A stretch of DNA of 64,000 nucleotides from NCBI GenBank assembly GCA_016787725.1, contig JAEUTZ010000002.1, positions 1-64,000 of the forward strand, written 5' to 3'. Numbering within the stretch: the stretch's first letter is position 1; each line of letters opens with the position of its first letter. The position numbers and the translations under genes are program-made. This stretch comes from Cyclobacteriaceae bacterium (GTDB lineage Bacteria > Bacteroidota > Bacteroidia > Cytophagales > Cyclobacteriaceae). Shown here one piece after another: positions 46,374-55,388 of this stretch. A model generated the notes under the pieces. The model was not told where the DNA came from. It did no database searches and worked only from the letters and a program-made list of their open reading frames with translations.

Positions 46374-46406
46374 AAAGAGAAGTGATCCAGGATCACTTCT
46401 CTTTTT
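46374..46406 (+). terminator. Rho-independent terminator of the short peptide gene
   Basis: A perfect stem of about 15 bp, AAAGAGAAGTGATCC / GGATCACTTCTCTTT, with a one-base formal loop (in practice a few base pairs open at the tip), followed by TTGTTTT. Confidence 0.88.
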
Positions 46407-46681
46407 GTTTTATGTCCATCCTTAAATGACATCAACAACCCACCGTCCCATCCATCAACATCCGATCACCACCCAAGGATGTAGCATGTAAGTGGATCTT
46501 TCCAACCGAATTCAATAGCCCGAATCTTCCTTAAATACATTGAAAGCAGCGCGATCAACAGCTTGCAATCCTTTGAAATTCATTTCTTTAATCATTCGAT
46601 TGCGGAAATTTAATTCGTTTCCGGCTTGTTTGCCGCGATAGAAGGAGTTTAACTTTGTAGCATCAAGTAACCCATAATTGC
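46407..46681. other. Intergenic region before the AK-tailed protein, no gene seen
   Basis: A 275-bp stretch with only short, unsupported frames (for example a minus-strand frame at 46512-46694 without family signature). It probably holds the promoter of the 46682 gene, but no strong -33/-7 pair was picked out by eye. Confidence 0.5.
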
Positions 46682-46993
46682 ATGGCAAAGACAACGACCA
46701 AACCGGCTGCTGAAAAGAAAGCCCCTGCTAAGAAAGCAGCGGCAAAGCCGAAGACCCTATCGATCGAGAAAGTATCCGAAGATATTCTGGCTAAACTGAA
46801 GTCGCTTAATATTGAACAACAACTTCAGGCCGATATTGAGTGGTGCCTCGGAAGCTATCGCTATGATCAAAATCCGGTAGGGCTTTATGACATAGCTTCA
46901 AGAGCATTGACGGTTTTCAAGCAAGAACAGGAAAAGAAAACCAAAGGTGTTACCGCAGCCTTTATCAGTGGTATCGAAAAAGCATTGAAGTAA
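46682..46993 (+). CDS. AK-tailed small protein with a globular domain
   Basis: 103 residues: an N-terminal tail of about 27 residues of the H1-like type (TTTKPAAEKKAPAKKAAAK) fused to a helical globular part (IEKVSEDILAKLKSLNIEQQLQADIEWCLGSYRYDQNPVGLYDIASRALTVF). The order is the reverse of typical tail-after-domain proteins. It may be nucleoid-associated. The globular half is a Bacteroidota protein of unknown function. Its terminator is at 47015-47045. Confidence 0.8.
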   Translation: MAKTTTKPAAEKKAPAKKAAAKPKTLSIEKVSEDILAKLKSLNIEQQLQADIEWCLGSYRYDQNPVGLYDIASRALTVFKQEQEKKTKGVTAAFISGIEKALK

Positions 46994-47014
46994 GCTCAAC
47001 GTGCTTGCACGATC

Positions 47015-47045
47015 AAAGACCCCGCTTCCAATCGGGGTCTTTTTT
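47015..47045. terminator. Bidirectional terminator
   Basis: Stem AAAGACCCC / GGGGTCTTT with a 10-base loop, followed by T6 on the plus strand; it also ends the convergent dCMP deaminase gene, whose stop is within the T-tract. Confidence 0.85.
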
Positions 47046-47526
47046 ATATCATGTGGGTTACGTTTGTGAGCGTGCCGGCATAGCGAATGCACTCCACTCC
47101 GAACTTATTCAGAAAATCCACCCCTTCGTCCGAAGCGAGCCCTTTAAATTCGGCATACGAATTGAGATAGATAACGCGGCTGATGTTCATACTGAAAATG
47201 ATGCGGGCACAAGCCAGGCAGGGCGACAAGGTTACATATAATGTGGCCCCTGCCACGGAAGTCTTGTTCTTAACTGCATAAAGGATTGCATTTTGTTCGG
47301 CATGGATCGCCAGGGAACAACTTCCTTTGGAATCGCGGGGGCAACCCACTTCGGGCCACTCTTCATCGCAATTGTGCGTACCAGAAGGGGGTCCGTTGTA
47401 TCCTATGGAGATGATGCGGGTGTCTTTTGTTAAGACAGCACCTACGTGTCGCTTAATGCAATGAGAGCGTTTCGCCAGGTTAACGGCTAGCTCCATATAG
47501 ATATCATCAAAGGCAGGGCGGTTCAT
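47044..47526 (-). CDS. dCMP/deoxycytidylate deaminase-family protein
   Basis: 160 residues. The zinc-site motif HAEQNAIL is followed by TLSPCLACARIIF (PCxxC). IISIGYNGPPSGTHNCDEEW is the family's substrate loop region. These enzymes convert dCMP to dUMP for thymidylate synthesis, feeding ThyA. The family also includes ComEB-like proteins. It is convergent with the AK-tailed gene. Confidence 0.92.
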   Translation of the reverse strand: MNRPAFDDIYMELAVNLAKRSHCIKRHVGAVLTKDTRIISIGYNGPPSGTHNCDEEWPEVGCPRDSKGSCSLAIHAEQNAILYAVKNKTSVAGATLYVTLSPCLACARIIFSMNISRVIYLNSYAEFKGLASDEGVDFLNKFGVECIRYAGTLTNVTHMI

Positions 47527-47583
47527 CAGGATCAGAATAAAGGCTCAAAATAGTATATTCGCGTTTAAAATTGACTGTACGTG

Positions 47584-48126
47584 ATGACCCGAACTCTTTT
47601 TTTATTGCTCCTGCTTCTTTTTACAGTTGTGAGTGAGGCGCAGGAGGCGATTAAACCAAGGCCAAGTCCGGTAGCCCTTGTTACGGCCCGCTACAAAGAT
47701 ACCTACCTTAAGATCACCTATAGTCAACCGCACAAGAAAGGCCGCTCGATCTTCGGCAACCTGGTGCCCTACGGAGAGGTTTGGCGCACCGGTGCTAATG
47801 AAGCTACCGAAATCACAATCACCCGTGATATTTTGCTCAATAATACCTTACTGAAAGCCGGCACCTATTCGTTGTTTACCATCCCCGAGAAAGATTCCTG
47901 GACCATCATCATCAATAAAGATCTGGGGCTCTGGGGCTCCTATAATTATAATCCCAGGATGGACGAACTTCGTTTCACGGTCCCCACCCACACGATTCAA
48001 GGAGCCGTTTACGAACCGTTTACCATATTGGTAGATCAGCGAAATAACAAAGCCGAACTGGTATTGTTGTGGGACACTGTTCGTGTTGTTATCCCTATTC
48101 AGTTTAATGAACCCTCGCCCTCATGA
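47584..48126 (+). CDS. DUF2911 domain protein (secreted)
   Basis: 180 residues from the ATG at 47584 (a GTG at 47581 is one codon upstream): signal peptide (about 1-19, LLLLLFTVVSEAQ) and the DUF2911 core RPSPVALVTARYKDTYLKITYSQPHKKGR, GNLVPYGEVWRTGANEATEI, AGTYSLFTIP and IINKDLGLWGSYNYN. The function is not known; the fold is beta-rich and periplasmic or outer membrane. It overlaps the next gene by 4 bp. Confidence 0.9.
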   Translation: MTRTLFLLLLLLFTVVSEAQEAIKPRPSPVALVTARYKDTYLKITYSQPHKKGRSIFGNLVPYGEVWRTGANEATEITITRDILLNNTLLKAGTYSLFTIPEKDSWTIIINKDLGLWGSYNYNPRMDELRFTVPTHTIQGAVYEPFTILVDQRNNKAELVLLWDTVRVVIPIQFNEPSPS

Positions 48127-48629
48127 AGTTTGCCTTACTATTTCTTCTCTTTTTAATTCCTGCCTCCCTCCCTGCGCAAGACCTTTCCGAACTGGAACGC
48201 AGAAATGGCTTTAAGGAAATCAAGTTAGGGTTGCCGATTGACAGCATCAAAGCCGCTGCGTTTAAGAAAGACATTATCGAGCGCAAAGAGTTCCCGGCCA
48301 AGGTGTATGAAACTGAACATCCGGACTACATGACCATTGGCGATGTACCCGTGAAGAAGATTGAATTAAAAACTTACCAGGGATTGATTTACGAAATAGA
48401 TGTGATCACACCCAAAGACCCCAAAGTGATGCGCGGTTTGGAAAAGTCGTACGGGAAAGCAACCTACAGCATCCGCACCGAAAGCTACTACTGGAAGGGC
48501 ACGACCATAAGTCTGGTATACAAAGGCCATCGAAAAGACATCCGGCTCACGTACCGCTCGGGTCCTGTTATTAGCAAGATGTACCAAGACAAAGGCAAGC
48601 AGATTGAAGAGGTGGCCGAAGATTTCTAA
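48123..48629 (+). CDS. Small secreted protein, unknown
   Basis: 168 residues with a signal peptide (about 1-19, LLFLLFLIPASLPAQ). The mature part begins DLSELERRNGFKEIKLGLPIDSIK and later has YEIDVITPKD and KSYGKATYSIRT. No named family. It overlaps the DUF2911 gene by ATGA (48123-48126), so it is co-expressed and probably functionally linked. Confidence 0.78.
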   Translation: MKFALLFLLFLIPASLPAQDLSELERRNGFKEIKLGLPIDSIKAAAFKKDIIERKEFPAKVYETEHPDYMTIGDVPVKKIELKTYQGLIYEIDVITPKDPKVMRGLEKSYGKATYSIRTESYYWKGTTISLVYKGHRKDIRLTYRSGPVISKMYQDKGKQIEEVAEDF

Positions 48630-48645
48630 TCGCAGCCTGCGGGTG

Positions 48646-48686
48646 AAAAAAAAATCAGGGCTGCCATCGCATGTGATCGGCAGCCC
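48646..48686 (-). terminator. Rho-independent terminator after the sugar dehydrogenase
   Basis: On the minus strand GGGCTGCCGATC / GATGGCAGCCC with a short loop is followed by a run of nine T. It also lies after the plus-strand gene that ends at 48629 and may act on both strands. Confidence 0.8.
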
Positions 48687-48702
48687 CGACTTTCTGAATT
48701 CG

Positions 48703-49818
48703 TTATCCTTTGAATATAATCCGGTAAATCTTTCCGGCCTGATCATCCGACACAAGCAACGATCCATCGGGTAACTGCAATACATCCACTGGTCGGCCGG
48801 TAACTTCCTGCGAAGTTTCGTTTAGCCAGCCACTGGCAAATGGTTCGTAGCTGACGGCCTTACCCTCCTGAAGCTTTACCAAACTTAATTTGTACCCACT
48901 CTTCTTCGACCGATTCCAGGAACCGTGCTCCGCCAATATGATTTGATTTTTATACTCCGCAGGAAACATGTCACCGGTGTAAAACTTCAATCCCAGGGGT
49001 GCAACATGTGCGCCCAGGTTTTGAATGGGTTGTACAAACTCAGTGCAGGCGCGTTTGCTGCCAAATTCCGGATCGGAGACCGTTCCCCCATGACAATAAG
49101 GATAACCAAAGTGCATGCCTGCCTGAGGAGCAGCATTTAATTCACACGGAGGCACATCATCGCCCAGCATATCGCGGCCATTGTCGGTGAACCAAAGATC
49201 ATTTGTCTCAGGGTGCCAGGTAAAACCAACGGTGTTGCGCACACCGCGGGCATATATTTCCAAACCGGTTCCATCGGGGTTCATCCGGTGAATGCCAGCA
49301 TAGATTGAATCGGTGGGTTCACAAATATTACACGGTGCACCTACCGGTACATACAACTTTCCATCCGGACCGAATGCGATGTACTTCCAGCCGTGATGTG
49401 TTTCGGTAGGGAATTGATCATAGATCACTTCGGGTTCACCCGGTTGATCCAACTTATTTTCAATATCACTAAATTTGAGAATCCGGCTTACTTCAGCCAC
49501 ATATAGATCGCCATTATGAAAGGCCACACCATTGGGCATATTTAATCCCGAATCCAACACCCATTTTTTATCGGCCACAAAATCACCATCGGTGTCCTTC
49601 ACCGCATAGACTTTATCACCATCTTTGTTACCAATAAAGAGTGTACCTGACTGAGACAGCGCCATAGAACGGGCATCCTCAACTTCGGCATAAATGCTGA
49701 TCGAGAACCCTGGTGGCAATTGAATGGAACTCAGTGAAACTTCTTCAGGAGGTGCGCTGCAAGCCATCATGGCCACGCCCAATACCCCTCCCATTATCTT
49801 GCTTATTTTCATACTCAT
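48703..49818 (-). CDS. PQQ-dependent sugar dehydrogenase-like lipoprotein
   Basis: 371 residues with a lipoprotein signal ending AMMAC (Cys20, counting from the ATG at 49818; ATG 49812 is an alternative). The soluble aldose/glucose-sorbosone dehydrogenase-type six-bladed propeller is shown by PPGFSISIYAEVEDARSMAL, NMPNGVAFHNGDLYVAEVSRI, HHGWKYIAFGPDGKLYVPVGAPCN, GVRNTVGFTWHPETNDLWFTDNGRD and ILAEHGSWNRSKKSGYK. Members use PQQ to oxidise sugars; here the substrate is unknown. It is anchored in the outer membrane or periplasm. Confidence 0.9.
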   Translation of the reverse strand: MSMKISKIMGGVLGVAMMACSAPPEEVSLSSIQLPPGFSISIYAEVEDARSMALSQSGTLFIGNKDGDKVYAVKDTDGDFVADKKWVLDSGLNMPNGVAFHNGDLYVAEVSRILKFSDIENKLDQPGEPEVIYDQFPTETHHGWKYIAFGPDGKLYVPVGAPCNICEPTDSIYAGIHRMNPDGTGLEIYARGVRNTVGFTWHPETNDLWFTDNGRDMLGDDVPPCELNAAPQAGMHFGYPYCHGGTVSDPEFGSKRACTEFVQPIQNLGAHVAPLGLKFYTGDMFPAEYKNQIILAEHGSWNRSKKSGYKLSLVKLQEGKAVSYEPFASGWLNETSQEVTGRPVDVLQLPDGSLLVSDDQAGKIYRIIFKG

Positions 49819-49904
49819 TAGATTAACAATTCAAAAACAAATATCTGCCGCTAAAGGTTAGAAGTCCTTAACTTTTACACAGAAATTTTCAATCCTGTCA
49901 TTTT

Positions 49905-49937
49905 TTTGGGCGAACCCCTGTCAAACGGTTACCTTTG
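49905..49937 (+). promoter_or_regulatory. Promoter of the ABC-F gene
   Basis: TACCTTTG (49930-49937) is an exact match to TAnnTTTG, with TTTG at 49905-49908 and a 21-bp gap. The ATG at 49955 is 17 bp downstream, giving a short leader. Confidence 0.55.
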
Positions 49938-49954
49938 CAGGAATTTGACCCGTC

Positions 49955-51862
49955 ATGATTTCCATTTCTAACATTTCCTACTACATCGGTGGCAGACCGC
50001 TTTATGAAAATGCCTCGATGTTTATCAAACCCAATGACAAAATCGGGTTAATCGGGCTCAATGGCCGGGGTAAATCTACCTTATTAAAAATTATCCATGG
50101 CGAACTAAGTATCAACAGCGGGTCAATCAGCAAAGCCAAAGAGTGCACCCTCGGTTTTCTCAATCAGGATCTGCTCTCCTACCAAACCGATGATGCGATA
50201 CTCACCGTGGCTATGGAAGCCTTTAAAGAGGCGGTGGATACCCAACGCCAGATTGAGAAAGTCTTACACCAACTGGAAAGAGAATATTCAGACGACCTGG
50301 TGGATAAGCTGACCAAACTGCAGGAGAAATTTGAACACCTCGATGGCTATACCATGCAAGCCAAAGCCGAAGAGGTATTGGAGGGCATTGGCTTTTCCAC
50401 CAAAGATTTACATCGGCCGTTGCGTGAGTTTTCCGGGGGCTGGCGCATGCGTGTGATGTTGGCCAAGTTGCTGTTGGAAAAACCCTCCTGCCTGATGCTG
50501 GATGAGCCCACCAACCACCTCGATCTTCCCTCTATTGAATGGGTGGAGAATTACCTCCGCAACTATGATGGAGCCGTCATCATTGTATCGCACGACCGTA
50601 CCTTTCTTAATAATGTGATTACTAAAACGGTAGAAGTAACCAATCAACAGTTGGTAACCTACGAAGGCAATTACTCCTATTACTTGCGTGAGAAGGAAAT
50701 GCGGGAGGAAATCCAACAGAATGCCTACGACAATCAACAAGCGAAAATCCGGCAAACAGAACGGTTCATTGAGCGGTTCAGGGCCAAGGCTACCAAATCG
50801 CGGCAAGTGCAATCGCGGGTGAAGGCCCTTGAGCGTATGGATATAGTGGAAGAAGTGGTAAGCGATGTGGCTGCGGTAAACTTCAAGTTCACCTTCAGTC
50901 AACCTTCGGGCCGGCACGTGGTAACCTTGAAGGATATTTCAAAATCATACGGTGATCTGACGATCCTGAAGCATGCCCATGCTGCCATCGAACGGGGAGA
51001 TAAGATTGCGTTGATTGGTGCGAATGGAAAAGGAAAGTCAACGCTGTTACGCATCCTGGCCCGCACCGAACCGGTAGAAGGCGAACGCATCATTGGTTAC
51101 AATGTGATCTACGGCTTTTATGCCCAGCATCAACTGGAGGCCTTGCATGTTGACAATGAAATTTTGGATGAACTGAAGCAAGCAGGAAGCAAAAAAACCG
51201 AACAGGAACTCCGCAATGTATTGGGATGCTTCCTGTTTTCGGACGAAGATGTGTTTAAAAAGATTAAGGTGCTATCCGGTGGTGAGAAATCGCGCGTGGC
51301 GTTGGCCAAAACCTTGATTTCGGAAGCGAACTTCCTATTGCTGGATGAACCTACCAACCACCTCGATTTCATTTCAGAGAATATCCTAATTCAGGCCATG
51401 CAGCAATATCAGGGAAGTTTCGTGGTAGTCTCCCACAACCGCCACTTCGTAAGCCAGGTGGCCAATAAAATCTGGTACATCGAAAATCAGGAAATCAAGG
51501 AGTACCCAGGCACGTATGATGAATATGAGTATTGGAGAAAGCAAAATGCGGTAGCAGAAACTCCGGTCGCCCCCGTTAAAAAAGCAGTTCTTCCGAAAGA
51601 GCAACCGAAGGCCGGCAATCCCAACGAGAAGCGGATCAAATCGCTGAATCAGGAAATGAAGAAAGTAGAAGACCTGATTCAACAATTGGAAGTTGAAAAG
51701 AAACGCGTTGAAGAAGAAATGGCCAAACCGGAAGTCTATGGCAACTTTAACAAACTTTCGCAGTGCCAGCAGCAGTTTGAATCCCTGCACACCCGCTTGC
51801 ATGCCGAAAATCAAAAATGGGAAAAGATCATGTTGGAAGTGGATGAACTCGAAGCCTCCTGA
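49955..51862 (+). CDS. ABC-F family ATPase
   Basis: 635 residues with two ATP-binding cassettes in one chain: Walker A GLNGRGKSTLLK (about 34-45) with signature FSGGWRMR, and Walker A GANGKGKSTLL (second) with LSGGEKSRVALAKTL; both are followed by LMLDEPTNHLD or LLLDEPTNHLD. There is no membrane domain. A C-terminal coiled-coil extension (about 545-630, KSLNQEMKKVEDLIQQLEVEKKRVEEEM) resembles Uup-type proteins. ABC-F proteins act on ribosomes in translation or antibiotic protection; which class cannot be told. Confidence 0.93.
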   Translation: MISISNISYYIGGRPLYENASMFIKPNDKIGLIGLNGRGKSTLLKIIHGELSINSGSISKAKECTLGFLNQDLLSYQTDDAILTVAMEAFKEAVDTQRQIEKVLHQLEREYSDDLVDKLTKLQEKFEHLDGYTMQAKAEEVLEGIGFSTKDLHRPLREFSGGWRMRVMLAKLLLEKPSCLMLDEPTNHLDLPSIEWVENYLRNYDGAVIIVSHDRTFLNNVITKTVEVTNQQLVTYEGNYSYYLREKEMREEIQQNAYDNQQAKIRQTERFIERFRAKATKSRQVQSRVKALERMDIVEEVVSDVAAVNFKFTFSQPSGRHVVTLKDISKSYGDLTILKHAHAAIERGDKIALIGANGKGKSTLLRILARTEPVEGERIIGYNVIYGFYAQHQLEALHVDNEILDELKQAGSKKTEQELRNVLGCFLFSDEDVFKKIKVLSGGEKSRVALAKTLISEANFLLLDEPTNHLDFISENILIQAMQQYQGSFVVVSHNRHFVSQVANKIWYIENQEIKEYPGTYDEYEYWRKQNAVAETPVAPVKKAVLPKEQPKAGNPNEKRIKSLNQEMKKVEDLIQQLEVEKKRVEEEMAKPEVYGNFNKLSQCQQQFESLHTRLHAENQKWEKIMLEVDELEAS

Positions 51863-51863
51863 G

Positions 51864-52493
51864 CTACTTCCACCCTATTGAAAGGGATACCATCAAACGA
51901 TTCAAGGTCTGATCCTGCGTGATAGAATTGTTATCCCCAATCAATTGTCCCTGGATTGGATGCCAGTAATAGGTGGGATACTCATAATACGAGGACATCA
52001 TTTGCAGTTTGTACCCCACCAGCAAAGCCATGCTGGCATCGTGGTAGCGGATGCGATACCCGACAGCAGGATTGATCATCACGCGCCCTTGGCTGGATTG
52101 AAGTCCGTATTCTTCGTATGGAACCTGCTTCCACGATTTGAGGCTGGTGCCATAATTCAGTTGCAGAAAGAACGCATCCTTTCGGGAAAACAGATCCCAA
52201 CTGGCATTCGCAAATATTGGTACCACGTTCCATCCGGAATAAGCATCAAAGCCGAGTCCGCCCCCTACCCGTAAACGCTTTCCGATTTTTACACCGTGTA
52301 CAGTGGCCGCAGAAAAGGTTGCTTCCTTCACCGGGTTGCAATCGGTGCATCCGGATGGATACTTGCTCAACAGCATCCCCGACTGAATGTAGAAGAAGTA
52401 CGCAGCCTTCTTAACCCGCATAACGGTAGTTGAGTCTGGCTGAGCCGAGGCAAGGCCGGAAATAAATAAAAGGCTGATGAATACACTTTTCAT
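51864..52493 (-). CDS. Putative outer-membrane barrel protein
   Basis: 209 residues with a signal peptide (about 1-17, ISLLFISGLASAQ) and alternating strands (YFFYIQSGMLLSKY, RLRVGGGLGFDAYSGWNVVP, FLQLNYGTSLKSW, SMALLVGYKLQMMSSYYEYPTYY). It begins by overlapping the LVIVD lipoprotein gene by 4 bp, so it is its downstream partner. No named family. It is convergent with the ABC-F gene, one base apart. Confidence 0.75.
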   Translation of the reverse strand: MKSVFISLLFISGLASAQPDSTTVMRVKKAAYFFYIQSGMLLSKYPSGCTDCNPVKEATFSAATVHGVKIGKRLRVGGGLGFDAYSGWNVVPIFANASWDLFSRKDAFFLQLNYGTSLKSWKQVPYEEYGLQSSQGRVMINPAVGYRIRYHDASMALLVGYKLQMMSSYYEYPTYYWHPIQGQLIGDNNSITQDQTLNRLMVSLSIGWK

Positions 52494-53791
52494 TCTTCAA
52501 CAATGGGAAGTTGGCTCAGTAACTTAATATTCGTAATGTCGCTGTAATCATATTGGTACAACCCATCGTTTCCAATCACCATGGCCACCTGTTGCCAGGG
52601 GATTACATCAAAGGCATGGATATTCTTATAATGCGCTAACTGTTTATTGCTAATCTTGTTAACATCCGTAGCATCATAAGCCTTCAGTCCGTCCGAACCA
52701 TCGCAGATAAACAAGGTACCCTGATCGATGCCAAGGCCGTGTGGATTGGTCATGGGATAAACTGCCACCAGGTTGGGCTTAGTAAGATCTTTGATATCAA
52801 TCACCTCCAGTTGGTTGGTAAATCCTTCGCACGCAGTACCGCTGCGCAAGGTAACGAAGGCATAATCCCCTTCCACCACCACCGGATCGCAGCTGCGCAC
52901 GTGTTGGTAGTGACTCATGATGGAAGGCTCTTCCGGCAGTTTCAAATCCACGATGTACATGCCGGTGCGCGAGCCCACAAATAATTTATCGGCATGCGGA
53001 AATAAGGTTTCGACATCCCACGATAATGGAAATTCCTTTTTCGCCACAGGTTGTGTTGGTTGTGTCACATCCACGATATCCAGGTTAGCACCGTCCAGTG
53101 CATACAGGTGGTTGCCTGAAATCGTAAACCGCGCCATCGACCCACCGATACCTGCTGTTGAAGTTGTTGGTGAAAACGCTGCCTTTGAACTAAAAGATTG
53201 CGCTGATCCAGCTGTCAGTCCAATACCATCCATCACACTATACCCACCCCACGGTTGAAAAATACCGCGGCAATCGGATTCATACACTTGCACGCTCTCT
53301 ACTTTCTTCCAGTCTGTGAGAATTCCCTTATCCGAACCTACCAGATACCCCATGGACATATAATTATTAAACAACCGCTCCACCCGGTTGATCTCCTTAA
53401 TGGATGAAAGATTTGAAATGTCGAAAGCCACTAAATCAATGTAACTATCGGCATAGAGTGTTGTGCCGCGAATCGCCAGATCATAATTGCCAGGAATCTT
53501 CAAAAACGATTGCTTGACGGGAGCAGAAGGGATCCGGTTGTCAATGATGTGAATCCCTTCGCCCACCTCATTAATAAAGAGGTAGCCATCTTTAAAATAG
53601 ATCTTGCCAATCTGGACCATATCCTTCGGAGCCTGTAGGGCCACCGCTGCTTTCACCTCGGCCGAAGTAGAATAGACCGGTTCATAATAGATAAGCTTCT
53701 GCGTTTGCTGACAGGCATCGGTACAACTGTTAAGGATACCCGTCACCCACAGGAAAAGGAGGAGCAACGGAAATTTGAGGAGCCGGTTCAT
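52490..53791 (-). CDS. LVIVD-repeat lipoprotein (beta-propeller-like)
   Basis: 433 residues: lipoprotein signal ending ILNSC (Cys23), then repeated LVIVD-type blades (GEGIHIIDNRIPSAPVKQSFLKIPGNYDLA, HLYALDGANLDIVDVTQPTQP, GMYIVDLKLPEEPS, NQLEVIDIKDLTKP, YAFVTLRSGTAC). LVIVD proteins form surface-exposed beta-propellers; their ligands are unknown. It is in an operon-like minus-strand series with the barrel gene downstream and the sigma-factor locus upstream. Confidence 0.85.
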   Translation of the reverse strand: MNRLLKFPLLLLFLWVTGILNSCTDACQQTQKLIYYEPVYSTSAEVKAAVALQAPKDMVQIGKIYFKDGYLFINEVGEGIHIIDNRIPSAPVKQSFLKIPGNYDLAIRGTTLYADSYIDLVAFDISNLSSIKEINRVERLFNNYMSMGYLVGSDKGILTDWKKVESVQVYESDCRGIFQPWGGYSVMDGIGLTAGSAQSFSSKAAFSPTTSTAGIGGSMARFTISGNHLYALDGANLDIVDVTQPTQPVAKKEFPLSWDVETLFPHADKLFVGSRTGMYIVDLKLPEEPSIMSHYQHVRSCDPVVVEGDYAFVTLRSGTACEGFTNQLEVIDIKDLTKPNLVAVYPMTNPHGLGIDQGTLFICDGSDGLKAYDATDVNKISNKQLAHYKNIHAFDVIPWQQVAMVIGNDGLYQYDYSDITNIKLLSQLPIVEE

Positions 53792-53867
53792 ACGCGTTGG
53801 GTTTTGGTCTACCGGAGGTTTGACCCGCCCAACCGCCTTAAGGTTGGAATGATGTAAATTTTTTTAA

Positions 53868-53987
53868 CTAAAAGTAGATGTGCCTGCGCTCCACAAAAAT
53901 GCTGACAAGTAAAAGGGCCGTGACAAATAACATGGCCAGCAAGCCGGGCATCACTTTTTTAATCAGGAATTCTTTCACACGCTTCAT
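53868..53987 (-). CDS. 39-residue single-pass membrane peptide
   Basis: ATG at 53985-53987, TAG at 53868-53870. The peptide has a basic start (MKRVKEFLIKK), one hydrophobic segment (about 13-31, LLAMLFVTALLLVSIFV) and ends ERRHIYF. It lies between the LVIVD lipoprotein gene and the membrane-anchored barrel gene, all on the minus strand. It is too short for confident assignment, but the composition and position support a small membrane protein. Confidence 0.5.
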   Translation of the reverse strand: MKRVKEFLIKKVMPGLLAMLFVTALLLVSIFVERRHIYF

Positions 53988-54038
53988 AACAAGGCTAGTT
54001 TCACCTTAGACACAGGCAAGAAGCATACCGTTTAAATC

Positions 54039-55388
54039 CTATTTAAAAATATATCGAAAACGGAAGCCAAGATCCCACACCAGGGGCGTGCTGGCCGCAT
54101 CTGACTTCAGTACGGGGCTCAATGAATATCGCAACCCGGGTACGAGTGCCACCCGGTATTGACTGCCCAGTCTATAACTTAGCTCCGTGCCCATGAGGGC
54201 AGACCAACTCACGGTTCGATACGGAGAGTCATTCCCGGCCCCTTCGGAATAAGAATCCAATTGACCACTTTTATCGGTTAAGGTATTTCGTAAAAAGATG
54301 TCGGTCGCTAATCCTGAATTGATTTGAACACCGGCTTTGCGATTGACCACCAGGTAGCCCGCTTGCACCGGGATGGACACATATTCGTTCACGCTGTTAA
54401 TCTCATATGGATTGGTGACCGTGTAGCGGTAATTGTTTTGCGATTTCACTGCATAATCGGCTACCGTTGCAAAAGATTGATTGCTCGTGTTCATCGAAGC
54501 GATGTTGGAAGTATAGCCGATGGCCTGGTTCAGATAGGAAAATCCACCTTGCAACACCCAACGATCGGAAAGCTTTGCACCCATATTAAATCCCAGGGAA
54601 TAGGCACTCCCCTTGTTGGATGCATCGCTGGTAACTTGATTCGACAGCAAGCCGGTTGCGGCCTGCGCTTGCGTATTGCTGCTCATTTGAGGGGAATAAC
54701 TTCCGGCAGCAGCTCCCACGGCCGCCCAGATATTCTCACCCGCCTGATTCTTTTTTCGGGTTTCCGCCATGAATGAAGCCGGCATGGCTGGAAGTTTCCG
54801 TACAATGGTTACCGGCCGCAACTTGTTGTGCACCGTTGCATCAGCCGATTCTATTTCTGACAAGGAAAGCCACGTAATCTCTCCAGATCTCAAAATGGAT
54901 TTCTTCCCAGCAGAATGGTCTTCCTGATCAGGAGTGGACTCATCTTCATCATCCCATGCAGCCAGCAACGGTGTGCTTTGTTCAATCGTTCTATGCTCAC
55001 TCCGGTTTCCGGAATCAATGCCCTTTCCCGATGGTTGGATTGTCTCCGGATGTTGATCATTCGCATCCGCAACCGGGTTGGGTGAACTGACGGGAGGATT
55101 GACGGGTTGTGTACCGGATAATGTCCCGGTTGTCTCAGAGGATTGTGTGCCTAGATAATAATATGTGGTGATGGTCCCTAAGGCAAGGGCAAACAACACG
55201 GCCGCTGCGGCAAGCCGTTGATAGAAAACCACTCTGCGCTTCATCACACCGCCTTCGGTTACAGCCAGCGTACGCTCAATGCTCATCCACACCCCTTCCG
55301 AAGGTGTTTGCTCAGCCCCTGCTAGGGCCTCCTGCCAGGTCTGTTCAAACTTGTGCCTCTCCGTATTTTCCATATACCTTTCCAACAT
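54039..55388 (-). CDS. Membrane-anchored protein with C-terminal barrel-like domain (putative anti-sigma)
   Basis: 449 residues (start ATG 55388, or 55373 for a 444-residue form). The N-terminal ~55 residues are soluble and helical (HKFEQTWQEALAGAEQTPSEGVW), followed by one membrane helix (about 60-80, AAAAVLFALALGTITTYYYL), a Ser/Thr/Pro/Glu-rich linker, and a C-terminal beta-rich part with strands like YSLGFNMGAKLSDRWVLQGGFSYL and YRVALVPGLRYSL. The pairing with an ECF sigma factor, overlapping by 44 bp, fits an anti-sigma role for the N-terminal part. The barrel-like end is typical of Bacteroidota porin-type proteins, so the call is tentative. Confidence 0.7.
   Translation of the reverse strand: MLERYMENTERHKFEQTWQEALAGAEQTPSEGVWMSIERTLAVTEGGVMKRRVVFYQRLAAAAVLFALALGTITTYYYLGTQSSETTGTLSGTQPVNPPVSSPNPVADANDQHPETIQPSGKGIDSGNRSEHRTIEQSTPLLAAWDDEDESTPDQEDHSAGKKSILRSGEITWLSLSEIESADATVHNKLRPVTIVRKLPAMPASFMAETRKKNQAGENIWAAVGAAAGSYSPQMSSNTQAQAATGLLSNQVTSDASNKGSAYSLGFNMGAKLSDRWVLQGGFSYLNQAIGYTSNIASMNTSNQSFATVADYAVKSQNNYRYTVTNPYEINSVNEYVSIPVQAGYLVVNRKAGVQINSGLATDIFLRNTLTDKSGQLDSYSEGAGNDSPYRTVSWSALMGTELSYRLGSQYRVALVPGLRYSLSPVLKSDAASTPLVWDLGFRFRYIFK

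Noticed and set aside
46512-46694. Minus-strand 60-codon frame overlapping the start of the AK-tailed gene
   Set aside because: No family signature, and it overlaps the promoter region and start of a better supported gene on the other strand.
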